DNA from: Cucumis sativus
Lineage: Eukaryota; Streptophyta; Magnoliopsida; Cucurbitales; Cucurbitaceae
Assembly: GCF_000004075.3 (NCBI RefSeq)
Contig: NC_026660.2
Location: 22,695,498-22,759,497 of the forward strand
Reading direction: 5' to 3'
Length of the DNA: 64,000 bases
This document shows positions 1 to 11,923 of this stretch, one piece after another (position 1 is the first letter of the stretch; each line of letters opens with the position of its first letter). A model generated the notes under the pieces. The model made no database searches and was not told the origin of the DNA. It worked only from the letters and a program-made list of their open reading frames with translations. The translations under genes and the position numbers were made by a program.

Positions 1-1262
1 ATCACTTATTATAAATTTACATTAATTATACTTTCATAATAATGTATGGTACTAAATTTCAAAATTCAATCATATACTTCCAACCCTCACCAAAATATGT
101 TTTAAATCTATTTACAAACCATAATTCTCTTACATATTTGATGGAAATTAGAATTCGAAACGGAATAGAAGTAACCAACTAAAATGGTGTGATGAATCGA
201 CGACCGATATCACCTCTGCACTATTCTAAAATCTAAAATATTTATACAATTTTAACGATATATATTTTAACTATATTTGAAATGAATAGCAAAATAATTT
301 GAGGTATTTTGTTTTTTTTCTTAAAAATAATCTAAGCTAGTTTGAAAACAAAAAGATGGTTTGGTATGAAACATGAATAGGGTTATCATAAATAAAATTG
401 GTCCAAACTCTCACTCATTTATTATTATTGTACGTTGAAAAAGAGACATCCATAGTGAAATGAGTGATGCACACATTTTTCTCAAAAATAATTTAAGATT
501 CTCGTGCGCAATTTTACATTTAAATTTTCAAAACAAAAATTAAATACTTAAATGATTTAATTTTTACGATTATTATAAGTCTGAGGATCCAATTGGTAAT
601 AGCTCGAGTCAGTAAGTAATTGCAGATAACATAATATTTTATTGTGTGATTTCTAGGGTTGGAGAAAGAAATACAATTTGTTTGGACAATACTGTTTGTC
701 ATTGGTTTGGTAGAGTGTAGTGATGTGTATATGACTCATTATAGAGATGATGAATGTATTAATGTGATTTTAGTATTGTAGAATGTTATATATTTTTTTA
801 TATCCATTTCATCTCACTTTATGTATTAATTTAATTATTGTATAGTTTAGAATAAGATAAAGTGGTCTACACATGCATGGTGCTACCCCCACCAAGATTA
901 AAATGTAGCCTCAAATCATGTATTTGGGCTAAATGTACATACTGTTTATTTCTCAAGTATTTTAGACCAATTTTATTTTGTATGATTTTAAAATAATATA
1001 GATTTATTTAACTTCATCATTTTAAACATTTTAAATTTATTTTTAAATATTGATAATATCACTTGTTGTACTTGATCGTTGGTGTTTTTCGAGAATTTCA
1101 TGTATGTTTTTTGGATTCATTTCTAAATCGAATAACCATTCAGCTAAACTTACTTGGGTTCCAATTCATTCTTTTAAGTGTTAGACTAACGACATATATT
1201 AATTAGTGTTTGATTTAAATAATTGAATATACCTTTATTTTAATTATATAATTTTTTTAGGG

Positions 1263-2143
1263 CAAAATGCATTTTTGGTCCTTATAGTTTGGTGTTGATG
1301 TCTATTTAATCACTAAGGTCTCTCAAATGTAACACTTTAACTTCGGAGGTTCGAAAAATAATTCTAGAACTTGTTTCTATGTTAAAGTTAACCTTTAATC
1401 GATTAAAAGAGGAATGACCAGGCAAAGTTGAATGAAATTTTTTGGTATCTTCTAAGAAATTAAACTTAATGGTTTTATTTATTAATTAACATTATGGTAT
1501 TTGTGTCTTTTCCTCTACCCTCCCTACGAGGTTGCACAACAAGAAATGAGGAGAAAACAATAATGAGAGAAAAACCGTGAGCAGTTGAATCAGTGAGGAA
1601 TAATTTGTAGAAAACAGAAATTAACAGTAAACAACGAACAACGAACAATAAGAAGTTGAAGATTGTTCCCTTACCACTTACCTTTTGTTCATGTAAGGAG
1701 TTCTAGCTTGTAGACTTAAACAAACAAATAGAGGAATAAATAGCAAATAATTAAGTATGAGAGAAAAATTTTGGCAAAATTGTTGTCACATCTTCAAGAA
1801 GAAATATTAGCACAAAGTATCAATACATAATAAAATATAGAAAATAGTTGAGGGAGCAAGTGAGTTTCACAAATTCCAAATTCGAGAACGCAAGAGCGGA
1901 ATCTACATGGAGGAGGAGAAAGACAAAAGAAAAGAAAAGAAAGGAACACAAAAAGAAAAAAAATTTATTAGAATAATTGTTATTGTAGCGTCACGTAAGT
2001 CAACTAATAATCAACTTTAACATAGAAACAATTTATAGCTATTTTCCAAATCTCGAAGACTAAAATGTCACTTTTGAAACCTTATGAGTCAAATAGAAAT
2101 AGACATCGATATCAAATCTCTAGAACCAACCGTGCAATTTTGA
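1263..2143. mobile_element. Foldback / MITE-like element with about 140-bp inverted arms
   Basis: The left arm (1263-1400) and the reverse complement of the right arm (2003-2143) align over their whole length with scattered differences. Shared blocks include GATGTCTATTT, TCTAGA-type and TTGTTTCTATGTTAAAGTT. The interior of about 600 bp is purine-rich and codes for nothing recognisable. This looks like a non-autonomous DNA transposon or foldback element that has diverged. I could not define a clean target-site duplication. Confidence 0.55.
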
Positions 2144-2159
2144 CATTCTTTTTCAGTTA

Positions 2160-2540
2160 AAAAACATTTTTTTGTCCAAACTTTAATAAAGTTAGCAATT
2201 TATTTAAATAATTTTGTTTTGTAACGATTTTATTCTTATACTTCCAATAATGTATTAATTTAATCAGGTAAAATATTTAACAATTTAGTTATTGTATTTT
2301 CAAATTTATAATAATCTAGTGTTCGTAAAAGAAATATTAAAAAAATAACATAGACTAAATTTTAGATTAATGTTATGTCATAAATTTCATACTAATTTTT
2401 ATTAGAAATGTTTTTAGTTGTTATAAACATTAAAATATTATATTGTAAAATTTAGAGAGTAAATTGTTACAATTAAATAGAAAGTAGAACGTTACAAAAC
2501 AAATTCTTGGAACTAAATTGTAAAAGTAAATAAAATAGTA
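2160..2540. repeat. Degenerate dispersed AT-rich repeat
   Basis: The stretch is full of phrases such as AAATTGTTACAA and GAACTAAATTGTAAAAG. Similar phrases recur near 8270-8720 and 57000-57360 in this window. This suggests old copies of one dispersed, probably MITE-derived, family. There is no coding content. Confidence 0.35.
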
Positions 2541-2901
2541 ATTTTACATAATATAGATTTGATTACATGTTAATTAAAATTAATTAGGGATCAAAAGTGC
2601 AACCAAAGATGATGAGTTAGCATGATGAATTGAGATAATGTAATATAATTAAGAAAGTTCTTTAAATTAGTATTTCCACAGAAACAAAATTTATATACTG
2701 AAATGGAATAATAATGATTAAAACCAAAAGATTGGAAACAGATAGATTATAAAACCCAAATAATTTAAGAGAAGCACATAATATTAAATATTATTAATTA
2801 AATACCGACCAGTTTCAAGAACCTACCAGAAATGAAACGAAACAGAGCCACCCCCTGCCTATGAGTGACGATGAGATCACGAAAAGCAACAAAGAACAAC
2901 G

Positions 2902-2914
2902 AAATGGGGCGGCA
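2902..2914 (+). promoter_or_regulatory. Promoter motif AAATGGGGCGGCA shared with the second aquaporin gene
   Basis: The same 13 bases occur at 6070-6082 upstream of the second aquaporin gene. In both promoters the motif lies about 84-85 bp before the TATA box. A GC-rich block in such AT-rich sequence, kept at the same spacing, suggests a bound element or a tract inherited from the duplication. The factor is unknown. Confidence 0.5.
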
Positions 2915-2985
2915 TAAATTCACTATTCAAACATTTATTCATTATCGTGAAATTTCCAGACTTCACTTCTCCTTCTTCCACGCAC

Positions 2986-2993
2986 TATAAATA
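2986..2993 (+). promoter_or_regulatory. TATA box of first PIP2 gene
   Basis: TATAAATA lies 94 bp before the end of the 5' leader. A start of transcription about 30 bp downstream would give a leader of roughly 65-70 nt with no upstream ATG before 3087. Confidence 0.6.
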
Positions 2994-3086
2994 CATATTT
3001 CCATTACCCTGTTTCTCCATCAGCAAATTCTCCTTTGTTTTTCTAACACTCAAATTTTGAGAATTGAGATTGTTTGATTTAGAGAT

Positions 3087-4221
3087 ATGCCGAAGGATAT
3101 TGAAGCTGGAGCGCATGGTGGGTTCAGTGGAAAGGATTATGAAGATCCACCGCCTGCTCCATTGATCGACCCACATGAGTTTGCTCAGTGGTCATTTTAC
3201 AGAGCTATTATAGCCGAGTTTGTTGCTACTCTTTTGTTCTTGTATGTTACTGTTCTTACTGTTATTGGGTATAAAGTTCAGAGTGATGTTAAGAATGGAG
3301 GGGAGACTTGTGGCGGCGTTGGAATTTTGGGTATTGCTTGGGCTTTTGGTGGCATGATTTTTGTCCTTGTTTACTGCACCGCTGGGATTTCTGGTGAGTT
3401 TTACGGAAGAATACCGCATTGCTCTGTCATTTTAGTTTCTGTACTTTGTAATCTCGGTCATCGTTTTTAGATTCTTCAATCTCATTCTGTTACTGTATGC
3501 AGGGGGACATATAAATCCGGCAGTGACTTTTGGGCTATTTTTGGCTCGTAAGGTGTCTTTGGTGAGAGCCATATTGTACATGGCGGCTCAGAGTTTAGGG
3601 GCCATTTGTGGCTGTGCATTGGTGAAGGCATTCCAAAACGCTCACTATACTGAGTACGGTGGTGGAGCCAATTCCCTCGCCGACGGCTACAGCACGGGCA
3701 CTGGATTAGCCGCTGAGATCATCGGAACCTTCGTTCTCGTTTACACTGTCTTTTCCGCTACCGATCCCAAGAGAAATGCCAGAGACTCCCACGTCCCCGT
3801 AAGTTTAATGTCCATCAAATAATGATTCAATACTAATGAGAGAGAAGCTGACATATCATATAATTTGAAATGAAAAGGTTTTGGCGCCACTTCCGATTGG
3901 GTTCGCGGTGTTCATGGTTCATTTGGCCACGATTCCGATCACCGGAACCGGCATCAACCCAGCTCGAAGCTTTGGAGCTGCAGTTGTGTTCAACAAATCC
4001 AAGCCGTGGGATGATCAGGTATGGATTTGAAGAAAATAGTTTAGTGTTTAAAAATTAGAAAAATGATAATCTAATGTTTTTTTTTTTTTGTTTTTGTTTT
4101 AATGGAACAGTGGATATTTTGGGTTGGACCTTTCATTGGAGCTGCCATAGCTGCAATTTATCATCAATTCATCTTAAGAGCAGGAGCAGCCAAAGCTCTA
4201 GGATCATTCTCAAGTTCCTAA
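3087..4221 (+). CDS. PIP2: PIP2-type plasma-membrane aquaporin, copy 1
   Basis: Exons are 3087-3393, 3503-3798, 3878-4018 and 4111-4221. All junctions are GT/AG and the product is 284 residues, a normal PIP2 length. PIP2 proteins form tetrameric channels for water, often also H2O2, in the plasma membrane. The short N-terminus with [13 protein letters not shown] marks PIP2 rather than PIP1. Both pore motifs are present: NPA at residues 107-109 and 228-230. The aromatic/arginine filter is F87, H216, T225, R231, the standard water-selective set. The loop A cysteine (C75), the loop B serine in ARKVSLVR and loop D RNARDSH, used in gating, are intact. The C-terminus ends SFSSS, so the usual arginine of SFRS is missing. 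It is the first of three tandem copies. Confidence 0.95.
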
Positions 4222-6069
4222 TTAAATCCACTTTTAATCAAATGATTAAGCCTAATAATTGTGTGCCATGAGTATTTGGCAAAAATGCCAATTTGGTTTG
4301 TGTTCTCTGTAAAAACAAGAAAAAAGGGCATTGGCTTTTTATTTTATATGCCCATATCTTTCGCTTTCGTGCTTTTTCACTCTTTTTATGTAATTACGAG
4401 ATCTTTCATGATGTTTATAAAGTGTGAATTTATCTTCCTTAATTTCTTGCTTCAATTATTATTTAGTTTTATCGAAAGAGATTTGTTTCTTTAACTAATT
4501 CAATCTTTATCTCTCGTCTAAAAGATGTCATTTATGGGTTTCAAATTAAGATGTCACTTAGGGGAGAGGGTGGGAGGTAGGCTGTAGGGTGAGCAAAATG
4601 AAGATTAAATACAAGGAAAGGGAAGGGTTTGTACTTTAGATAAACTTGTGGGGAAAAAAGTGAGAGTTATTATTGGAAGTTGAAACTAGAAAAAGCAAGA
4701 ACATGTAAATCAATAATTGAGATAAAAAGTAGTATGTGAACAGAAGTCGAAAGAGGAGAGAAATCGTAGGTGAAGCCTAAAGAAAATGTAGTAATTAAAT
4801 GAAAGCTTGTGTAAAAACAACGAGAAAAAGAAGGGAAAAACTTATTGATACATCACTCCAATATATTTTAAAAGTAAGTTTTAGGTATAAGGCAGGTGTG
4901 AATGGTTTTATAGTATGTGAGATTTGCTGCAAACAAAAAATATTTTTAAAAAGAAAAATCCTACTTCATTTTATGTCATAATTTAGAAAATCAAAGTTCA
5001 ACAAAATGTTTATTATAAAAATAGGATGAATTATATATAATTCACCTCATTTACAACTAATCATACATATAAATGGTCGATTACGGTATAAGAATATATG
5101 AATTCATATTAATTTATTAATAATTTGTAGATTCATAAGCAACTACATGACAATTGCTTTCAAAGGTTCTCTTATGTTTAACTTAATTTAAGGCCAACGT
5201 AGACTTCACGTTGAGTGTTTTAGTATTGTATCTAACTCTCTTATTCTATTCGAATCAAACAACAATGGATTTAGCTTGAGTCTGTCTAAGTCCAAATTTA
5301 TTCACAAACAACTGTATTCTTTTATCATATTTCTATTTAATTATCATGTCATTTAACCAAACCATACAAATGGAGAGAAAGATAGTGCTAATATAACAGG
5401 AAAAGAAAAATTGAATTGGTACAGTGGTTGGCAAAGAAAAACTATGATGATACAATTCTTGAAAGAAAAGCAAAGTAAAGTTATTATTTTAAGAAAGAAA
5501 AAGAGTAAAAGGTAGCTCGGATCCAAGCATGAAGTGACAAATTATATGATGCACTCCTTCATCTCAATAATTCCATTCCATTCCATAACATTAAAAATTA
5601 AAATAGTATGTTATCTTTTTCTCTCTTTTATTTCTTCAATTCCCCAATTATATATCCATGACACGTGGAGCTTTCACAGCCACAATGTTTATTTTCCACC
5701 TTAGACCGACCATTAACTTTTCTTGAGGCTATTATCAAATCTGATGATACCGATGTTATTACGTGGCGTTTACTTGGTTGGTTAGTGGTTTACGATAAGG
5801 GAATGGACGGTGATGATGAGAAATGTATTAAGTCGGTTTAAGTCACTCATCACCTCTCACCGACTCTACCCCACTTATTCCACACGTGATTTCTTTGACA
5901 CTAACGTTTCTTTCTTTCTTTAAAGAAATCAAATACTAATGTGTGGGTGCATGTTTTGAAGGGTAATGTGAGTATGTATTAGAGATACTTGTTTCTGGTA
6001 ACTTCCAATCGTGCAAAACTACAAAAAAGGTGGTGTCAAATCATTTAAATTATGAAGAAGATTTAATCC
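4222..6069. other. Spacer between aquaporin copies 1 and 2
   Basis: No gene was found. The first part is the 3' untranslated region and terminator of copy 1; the last part is the promoter side of copy 2. Short open frames here are not protein-like. Confidence 0.55.
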
Positions 6070-6082
6070 AAATGGGGCGGCA
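6070..6082 (+). promoter_or_regulatory. Second copy of promoter motif AAATGGGGCGGCA
   Basis: Identical over 13 bases to 2902-2914 and at nearly the same distance from the TATA box. No exact copy was seen before the third aquaporin gene. Confidence 0.5.
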
Positions 6083-6152
6083 AGATAATTCCAATACAAA
6101 TATTTGAATTAACAATTGAAAACTCTAATAATTCACTTCTCTAAAACATCCT

Positions 6153-6160
6153 TATATAAA
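6153..6160 (+). promoter_or_regulatory. TATA box of second PIP2 gene
   Basis: TATATAAA lies about 110 bp before the ATG at 6270. The implied leader of about 85 nt is rich in C and A and has no earlier ATG. Confidence 0.6.
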
Positions 6161-6269
6161 TCCACCGCTTCATCCCTAACCTCCATCACTCTACTCTACA
6201 ACTCTTCTCTTTTCTAACTACCAATTCCTTTCCAAAAACTTCACCCACTACCAAGTACCAACACAAGCC

Positions 6270-7403
6270 ATGTCTAAGGATCTTGAAGCTGGTGGATTCG
6301 CCGTCAAGGATTACCAAGACCCACCTCCAGCTCCATTGATCGATGCCGAAGAGTTAACTCAATGGTCTTTTTACAGAGCTATCATTGCCGAGTTCGTCGC
6401 CACTCTTTTGTTCTTGTACGTCACCGTTCTCACTGTCATTGGCTACAGTAGCCAATCCGACACTAAAAACGGCGGCCAAATCTGTGGCGGCGTCGGCATT
6501 CTCGGCATTGCTTGGGCATTTGGTGGCATGATCTTCGTTCTCGTTTACTGCACTGCTGGAATTTCCGGTGAGTATGAGTTTTTTCTTTTGGGTTTAATTC
6601 CTCTGTTTCTCTCTCTGTTCATTCTGTTTATGGAAAATTACCTTCTTTTTTTTTTTTTTTTTATTGTAGGTGGTCATATTAACCCAGCGGTGACTTTTGG
6701 GTTGTTCTTGGCGCGGAAGGTGTCTTTAACTAGAGCAATTCTTTACATGGTGGCTCAATGTTTGGGCGCCATTTGTGGCTGCGCTTTGGTAAAATCATTC
6801 CAGAAGGCTCTTTACAATGAGCACGGAGGTGGAGCCAATTCTCTCGCCGATGGGTACAGCACCGGCACCGGCTTAGCCGCGGAGATAATCGGAACTTTCG
6901 TTCTTGTTTACACCGTCTTCTCCGCCACAGATCCCAAGAGAAATGCTAGAGATTCTCACGTTCCTGTAAGTTCATTCAATTCCCCAAAATTGGTTTAACC
7001 GTTCACCCTCATTTCACTCGATCGAACTAACTAAATTTTGTTTCGAAATTGAAGGTTTTGGCTCCACTCCCAATTGGGTTCGCGGTGTTTATGGTTCATT
7101 TGGCCACCATTCCTATCACCGGCACCGGAATCAACCCAGCTCGAAGTTTTGGAGCTGCCGTGATCTTTAACAAAGACAAGCCATGGGATGACCAGGTAAC
7201 AAAAACAATCAGTCTCTTTCAGCATTTGAACTTCGTTTTAATGTAATGCAACAATTGAAACTTATTTCTTTGTATGTGGGCAGTGGATATTTTGGGTTGG
7301 ACCATTCATTGGAGCTGCGATTGCTGCAATTTATCACCAGGTTGTGTTGAGGGCAGGAGCAGTTAAAGCTCTGGGATCGTTCAGAAGTTCGACTGCCGTA
7401 TGA
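6270..7403 (+). CDS. PIP2: PIP2-type plasma-membrane aquaporin, copy 2
   Basis: Exons are 6270-6567, 6670-6965, 7055-7195 and 7284-7403, giving 284 residues. Intron positions and phases match the neighbouring copies. NPA motifs lie at residues 104-106 and 225-227, with filter residues F84, H213, T222 and R228. Loop A cysteine, the loop B serine, loop D RNARDSH and a canonical C-terminal SFRSS phosphosite are all present, so this copy looks like the most conventional water channel of the three. Intron 1 (6568-6669) is 102 nt, a multiple of three, and contains no stop, so an unspliced transcript would stay open and insert 34 hydrophobic residues just before the first NPA. I regard it as an intron because GT/AG and the family structure agree. 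Confidence 0.95.
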
Positions 7404-10400
7404 ATGTAATACGAATCTCCATGAATGGATGTGGAAGTTGTTTAGAAAAAAATCCCAAAGGCACTTGTTTTTTAAAAAGTGTGCCCTTGTTCTATCCTTC
7501 CAGTTGCTCTGTTTTTGTTTTGCTTTAACTCTCTGTTTTTCGTCCCCCACATGTCATATGTAATATTGGGCTGTGTTTTAATGCAAAGTTTGATCCAATC
7601 AAGTGGGTCAGTTTCTATGCTTAATCATCATCTAATCTGCCATTTTGCACTTTCTTTCCTTTTAAATGGTATTTATGTTGTTCCAATCCAAATTGGGTTT
7701 AGATGGGAATTTATGATTCTACTTAGAACTTATAATTACAAAATCAAAGTGTAGAACAATTGTTCTTTTAACTCTATCAAGTTTGTAAATTGTTGGTTAG
7801 TTTCCAATGGTTACAAATCGTATAATCTGCCATTTAACTCTATCAAGTTTGTAACTCTATCATATAATCTGCCATTTTTCGGTCTTTTCTAGTTAATTTC
7901 CATTTGAGTTCTTTTATTTTCTTTCATTTTTGTGTGTGTTTCTTCATTCATGGTGCCTTGAAGAACATCAAAACATGTCTGTGCATTCTTAAATGTACAC
8001 TCACTTTAAAATTAAAAACACAATATATTTCTTTTTTCCATTTTGATATATACATATATTACCAACTTTAGTTTCTTCTCCTTTAACTAAAAGTACACCA
8101 TTTGTTATCATGTATTTAATACCCATATATACCCATATAGATGTATGTATAATGTATCCAAAGATAATAGTAGAAGAAAGTGTAACAACTCAACTTGTAT
8201 GATACTTAAATTAGAAGTTTGAATCTACCGTTCAATATTTCAAACATATATTAAAGAAAAGTTTTAAAAACATTTTTGGTATCTATACTTTCAAGGAAGT
8301 AACAAATTGGTTTCTCAGCTTTAATTGCTAGGGATTCAGTAATTCTATTTTCAATTTCATAATAATTTAATTTCCAAATTTTAGGTTTCATGTTCTTTCA
8401 AGTTTGTAAAAATTTATACCCCTAAACTAGAAGTTGATTTCTATCATTTTAAGATGAAGACGATCTATTTTATTAAACCTACTAAGTCTCCAACTAGTTT
8501 GTTGATTTATTTATGTAAAACAAAAATCTTATTAAATATCGATACTAATCCCTACATTAAGGACCAAATTATTAAGTAGTAAACATTCATGAACTAAAAT
8601 GTTAAAAAATTAAAAGTACAATGACTAAATCGTTACAAATCAATGTTTAAAAATTATATTGTCGAAAATATAAAAATTTAGAATGTAAAAGTGAAATGAA
8701 TTATTTTGTTAAAAAAGATGTTTAATTTGATAGAAAAATTGGATGATTAAAACAAGAATGGAGGATTTGAAAAGGACTCTTCGCGTGTATTAAGATCTAA
8801 GAGGCATCAATTTTGTTGTATAAATCATAAATGTAATGTAGCTCATGATTCTTGCCTTTTTTTAAAAGCATACTATATTTGTTATTTCTTTCTAAATAAT
8901 AGGTGGCATGATTCTTGCCCCTTTTTTAAAAATAAAATGTATATAAAAAAGCATATTTAAATTCTTTTCTCATATATGTTATATTTTTTTTCTTCACTTT
9001 CAAAATAGTATGTGGCATGAAAAATGGGAGTATATTTGTAAATGAACTTCAAAATATAGATTGTTAAATATTCTCATGAGATATGGATATCACCATTTAA
9101 TTAAACAAAGTTGAAATATTATCTCTAATTATAAAGTTATAAAGTCTATCTAATTTACCCTAGTGAATGTTGGACAATAATTGAGATTGAGTGATAACTA
9201 GCTCACAAAGGTAGTACAATGTAGGCTTTTTCTATCCATGCATCTAATACACGACACAAAACTTGTTTACACTAAACGTTATAAGGTGGACAAACAATTC
9301 TAGTAATTACTTCCATATTTGATAAATAATGTTCACCCGATCTTACATTATTGTCGATGTTAAACTATGTTAACATGGCAAATAGTACTCAAACAAGTTT
9401 GACTATACAAATGTACTAGACACTACACAAAAATATGACACCATAGTAAGTAATTAAGAGTAATATTCATATTATTATAAGTAGTTTTCCTATCGATTAT
9501 GTGTCGGTGCTCAATCCTAATTAGTCAACAAACCACTCTCAAGCCGCCATAGGCAACAAGCTAAATCATTTTCTAAAACTAGAGATTCATTTTTGTCTTT
9601 GTTCATACATCTAATTTGAGATTTGTAATGGTATGCTAAAAAGATGATGAAGTGGAAACCAAGAAGGTGGAGGGTATGATACTCTTAAAGTTATTAGTTG
9701 TTCAAGTTTCAAAGAAAGACATTTAATGGTTTGGAGTAGGTGAGAAAGGAGGTGGATGACTCTGTAAAAATTAATAATGTGGGATCCAATATTGTCTCTA
9801 AGATAATCAATGCAAAAGAAAGGGTAGACAAAGCATTTAATAACGCTCTTAAAATCATATTAATAACATTACTTTAGAGCCTTAAACTAGATTATGAGTA
9901 TGGAATCCATGTTCCATAGGTATTATCTTCGTATAATTGAGTATCAAACGCAAATTAATATCACTTCCATATAATAGGGTTGAAGATATGTGTTTTGAGC
10001 ACTAAGTTAATAGTTCACAATTCTCATTAAATAACCGAAATGAAATACAATGAATGGAGCAACTTGGTAAAGCGAAAATAAATAACAAACAAGGACGGTT
10101 TTCTACCCTAAATTTCACGACATAGAATTGCTTTGGATATAAATTTCAAACAAATTATATTCTAATATATAAATTTTAAATAATCATGACATAATCAATT
10201 AATATTTCAATAAATAAGTGAGTTGTTTTAAAATATAGCGGTATAGACCAACATTGATAGATGTCGGTTAATGTCTCATTATCTATAAAACATTTTTACT
10301 ATATTTGAAAATATTTCTACCATTTGTATGGACAATAAATAAACTTACTCACTAATAGTTTTCAACTAAATACATTAATATATTTTTATTCATTAAAATC

Positions 10401-10833
10401 AATTAAGAGTGTAAGTCAATTATTATAAAATTATTACAATTGAATTAAATAGATAATAATAATTGACATGATCTCTTATTTTAGAAATCAATGGTTCAAT
10501 CTTCCAATCTCGTAGTTGTAATGTTTGAACTTACAACAAAGATTATTGACACGAGTATAGTTCAATTGACATATAATGTTCACTATCGATACGTTGGATC
10601 TATCTTTTCGAGACAAATTTTTATTTTCGTACAAGAAGAACTAGGAAGAAGGGGAGAAAACCAATAAATTTGGAAGGGTATAGATGCCCTCTCCAAAGGT
10701 ATATGAAACGCAAAGGAATAGATTATTCCTATTCCAAAGCTCTATACATAACACAAAACCAAATATTAATTTGCCATTTCTAACTTCATAATAATAATTC
10801 ATAACTCTCCTCTCCTCTCATCAAAACAGAGCA
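7404..10833. other. Spacer between aquaporin copies 2 and 3
   Basis: About 3.4 kb without a credible gene. It contains short direct repeats just after copy 2 (TAACTCTATCAAGTTTGTAA at 7769-7788 and 7835-7854; TATAATCTGCCATTT at 7821 and 7863) and a degenerate dispersed repeat at about 8270-8720. A weak TATA-like TATACATA lies near 10743, before copy 3. Confidence 0.5.
8270..8720. repeat. Degenerate dispersed AT-rich repeat
   Basis: Contains phrases such as GGACCAAATTATTAAG and GACTAAATCGTTACAAAT. They resemble those at 2160-2540 and 57000-57360. Probably an old MITE-derived family; no coding content. Confidence 0.35.
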
Positions 10834-11923
10834 ATGTCCAACAACATTGATGGAAGAAGCAATGTCAAGGACTACCAAGACCCACCTCCCGCTCCCTTCA
10901 TCGATTCCGACGAGTTCACTCAATGGTCATTTTACAGAGCCATTATTGCAGAGTTCGTTGCCACGCTTCTCTTCTTGTACATTCTTGTTCTCACTGTCAT
11001 TGGCAATGCCAGACTCTCCGACACCAATATCTGCGGCGGCGTCGGCGCTTTAGGCATTTCCTGGGCCGTCGGCGGCATGATCTTCGTCCTTGTTTATTGC
11101 ACTGCTGGAATTTCTGGTGAGTTTAGTCTACTTAAATTCCTCTGTGTGTTATTATGTTCATCAATTACTCTGTTTTGTTCATCTCTTCAGGTGGCCATAT
11201 TAATCCGGCGGTGACGTTCGGGCTGCTGTTAGCTCGAAAAATCTCCCTAGTCAGAGCTTTTTCTTACATTTTGGCTCAATGTTTGGGCGCCATTTGTGGG
11301 TGTGGGTTAGCTAAATCATTACAAAAGACTTATTACGTTCAGTACAACGGCGCAGCCAATATGGTGGCCAATGAGTACAGCATCGGTACCGGCTTAGCCG
11401 CAGAGATAATCGGAACTTTTGTTCTTGTTTACACTGTCTTCTCCGCCACTGACCCCAAAAGAAACGCTAGAGATTCTCACATCCCAGTAAGTTTAATTAC
11501 ACAAATCTGAGTTCAGGCTCTGTTTTCGTCATTCAATTAACTAATCAAGTTTGAACTTAAAAACCAAAGGTTTTGGCACCACTCCCAATTGGGTTCGCTG
11601 TGACTATGGTTCATCTAGCTACCATTCCGATCACCGGCACCGGCATCAACCCAGCTAGAAGCTTAGGAGCTGCTGTGATTTTTAACAAAGCCAAGGCCTG
11701 GGATCATCATGTAAAGTTCCTCCTCATCTCTTTTGTCATTTAAGTTTCCCGTTTCAAATTGAAGCTTATTTCATATATATATATATTTAATTTTTTTGAA
11801 CAGTGGATCTTTTGGGTTGGGCCATTCATTGGAGCTGCCATTGCTGCACTTTATCATGTAGTGATCATAAGGGCAGGAACCATTAAAGCTCTGGCTTCCT
11901 TCAGAAGTTCATCTGCTCTATAA
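10834..11923 (+). CDS. PIP2: PIP2-type aquaporin, copy 3, divergent pore filter
   Basis: Exons are 10834-11116, 11191-11486, 11570-11710 and 11804-11923, giving 279 residues. The intron pattern is identical to copies 1 and 2. NPA motifs are at residues 99-101 and 220-222. Filter residues H208, T217 and R223 are kept, but the helix-2 phenylalanine is replaced by V79 (WAVGG in place of WAFGG). Other changes include AANMVANEY in place of GANSLADGY in loop C, NPARSLGA for NPARSFGA, and AKAWDHHW for DKPWDDQW before the last helix. Loop A cysteine, the loop B serine (ARKISLVR), loop D and the C-terminal SFRSS are intact. The frame and splice sites are clean, so this is a functional-looking but faster-evolving copy, perhaps with altered solute selectivity. 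Confidence 0.93.

Larger units (their letters stand above)
1..2901. other. Gene-free AT-rich upstream region
   Basis: No credible coding region was found on either strand; open frames are short and low in complexity. The stretch holds an inverted-repeat element (1263-2143) and a degenerate dispersed repeat (about 2160-2540), both listed separately. The last few hundred bases are the promoter side of the first aquaporin gene. Confidence 0.6.

Noticed and set aside
6270..6998. Single continuous 242-codon frame covering aquaporin copy 2 exons 1-2
   Set aside because: It reads through an intron that happens to be open and in frame; GT/AG sites and the other two copies show it is spliced.
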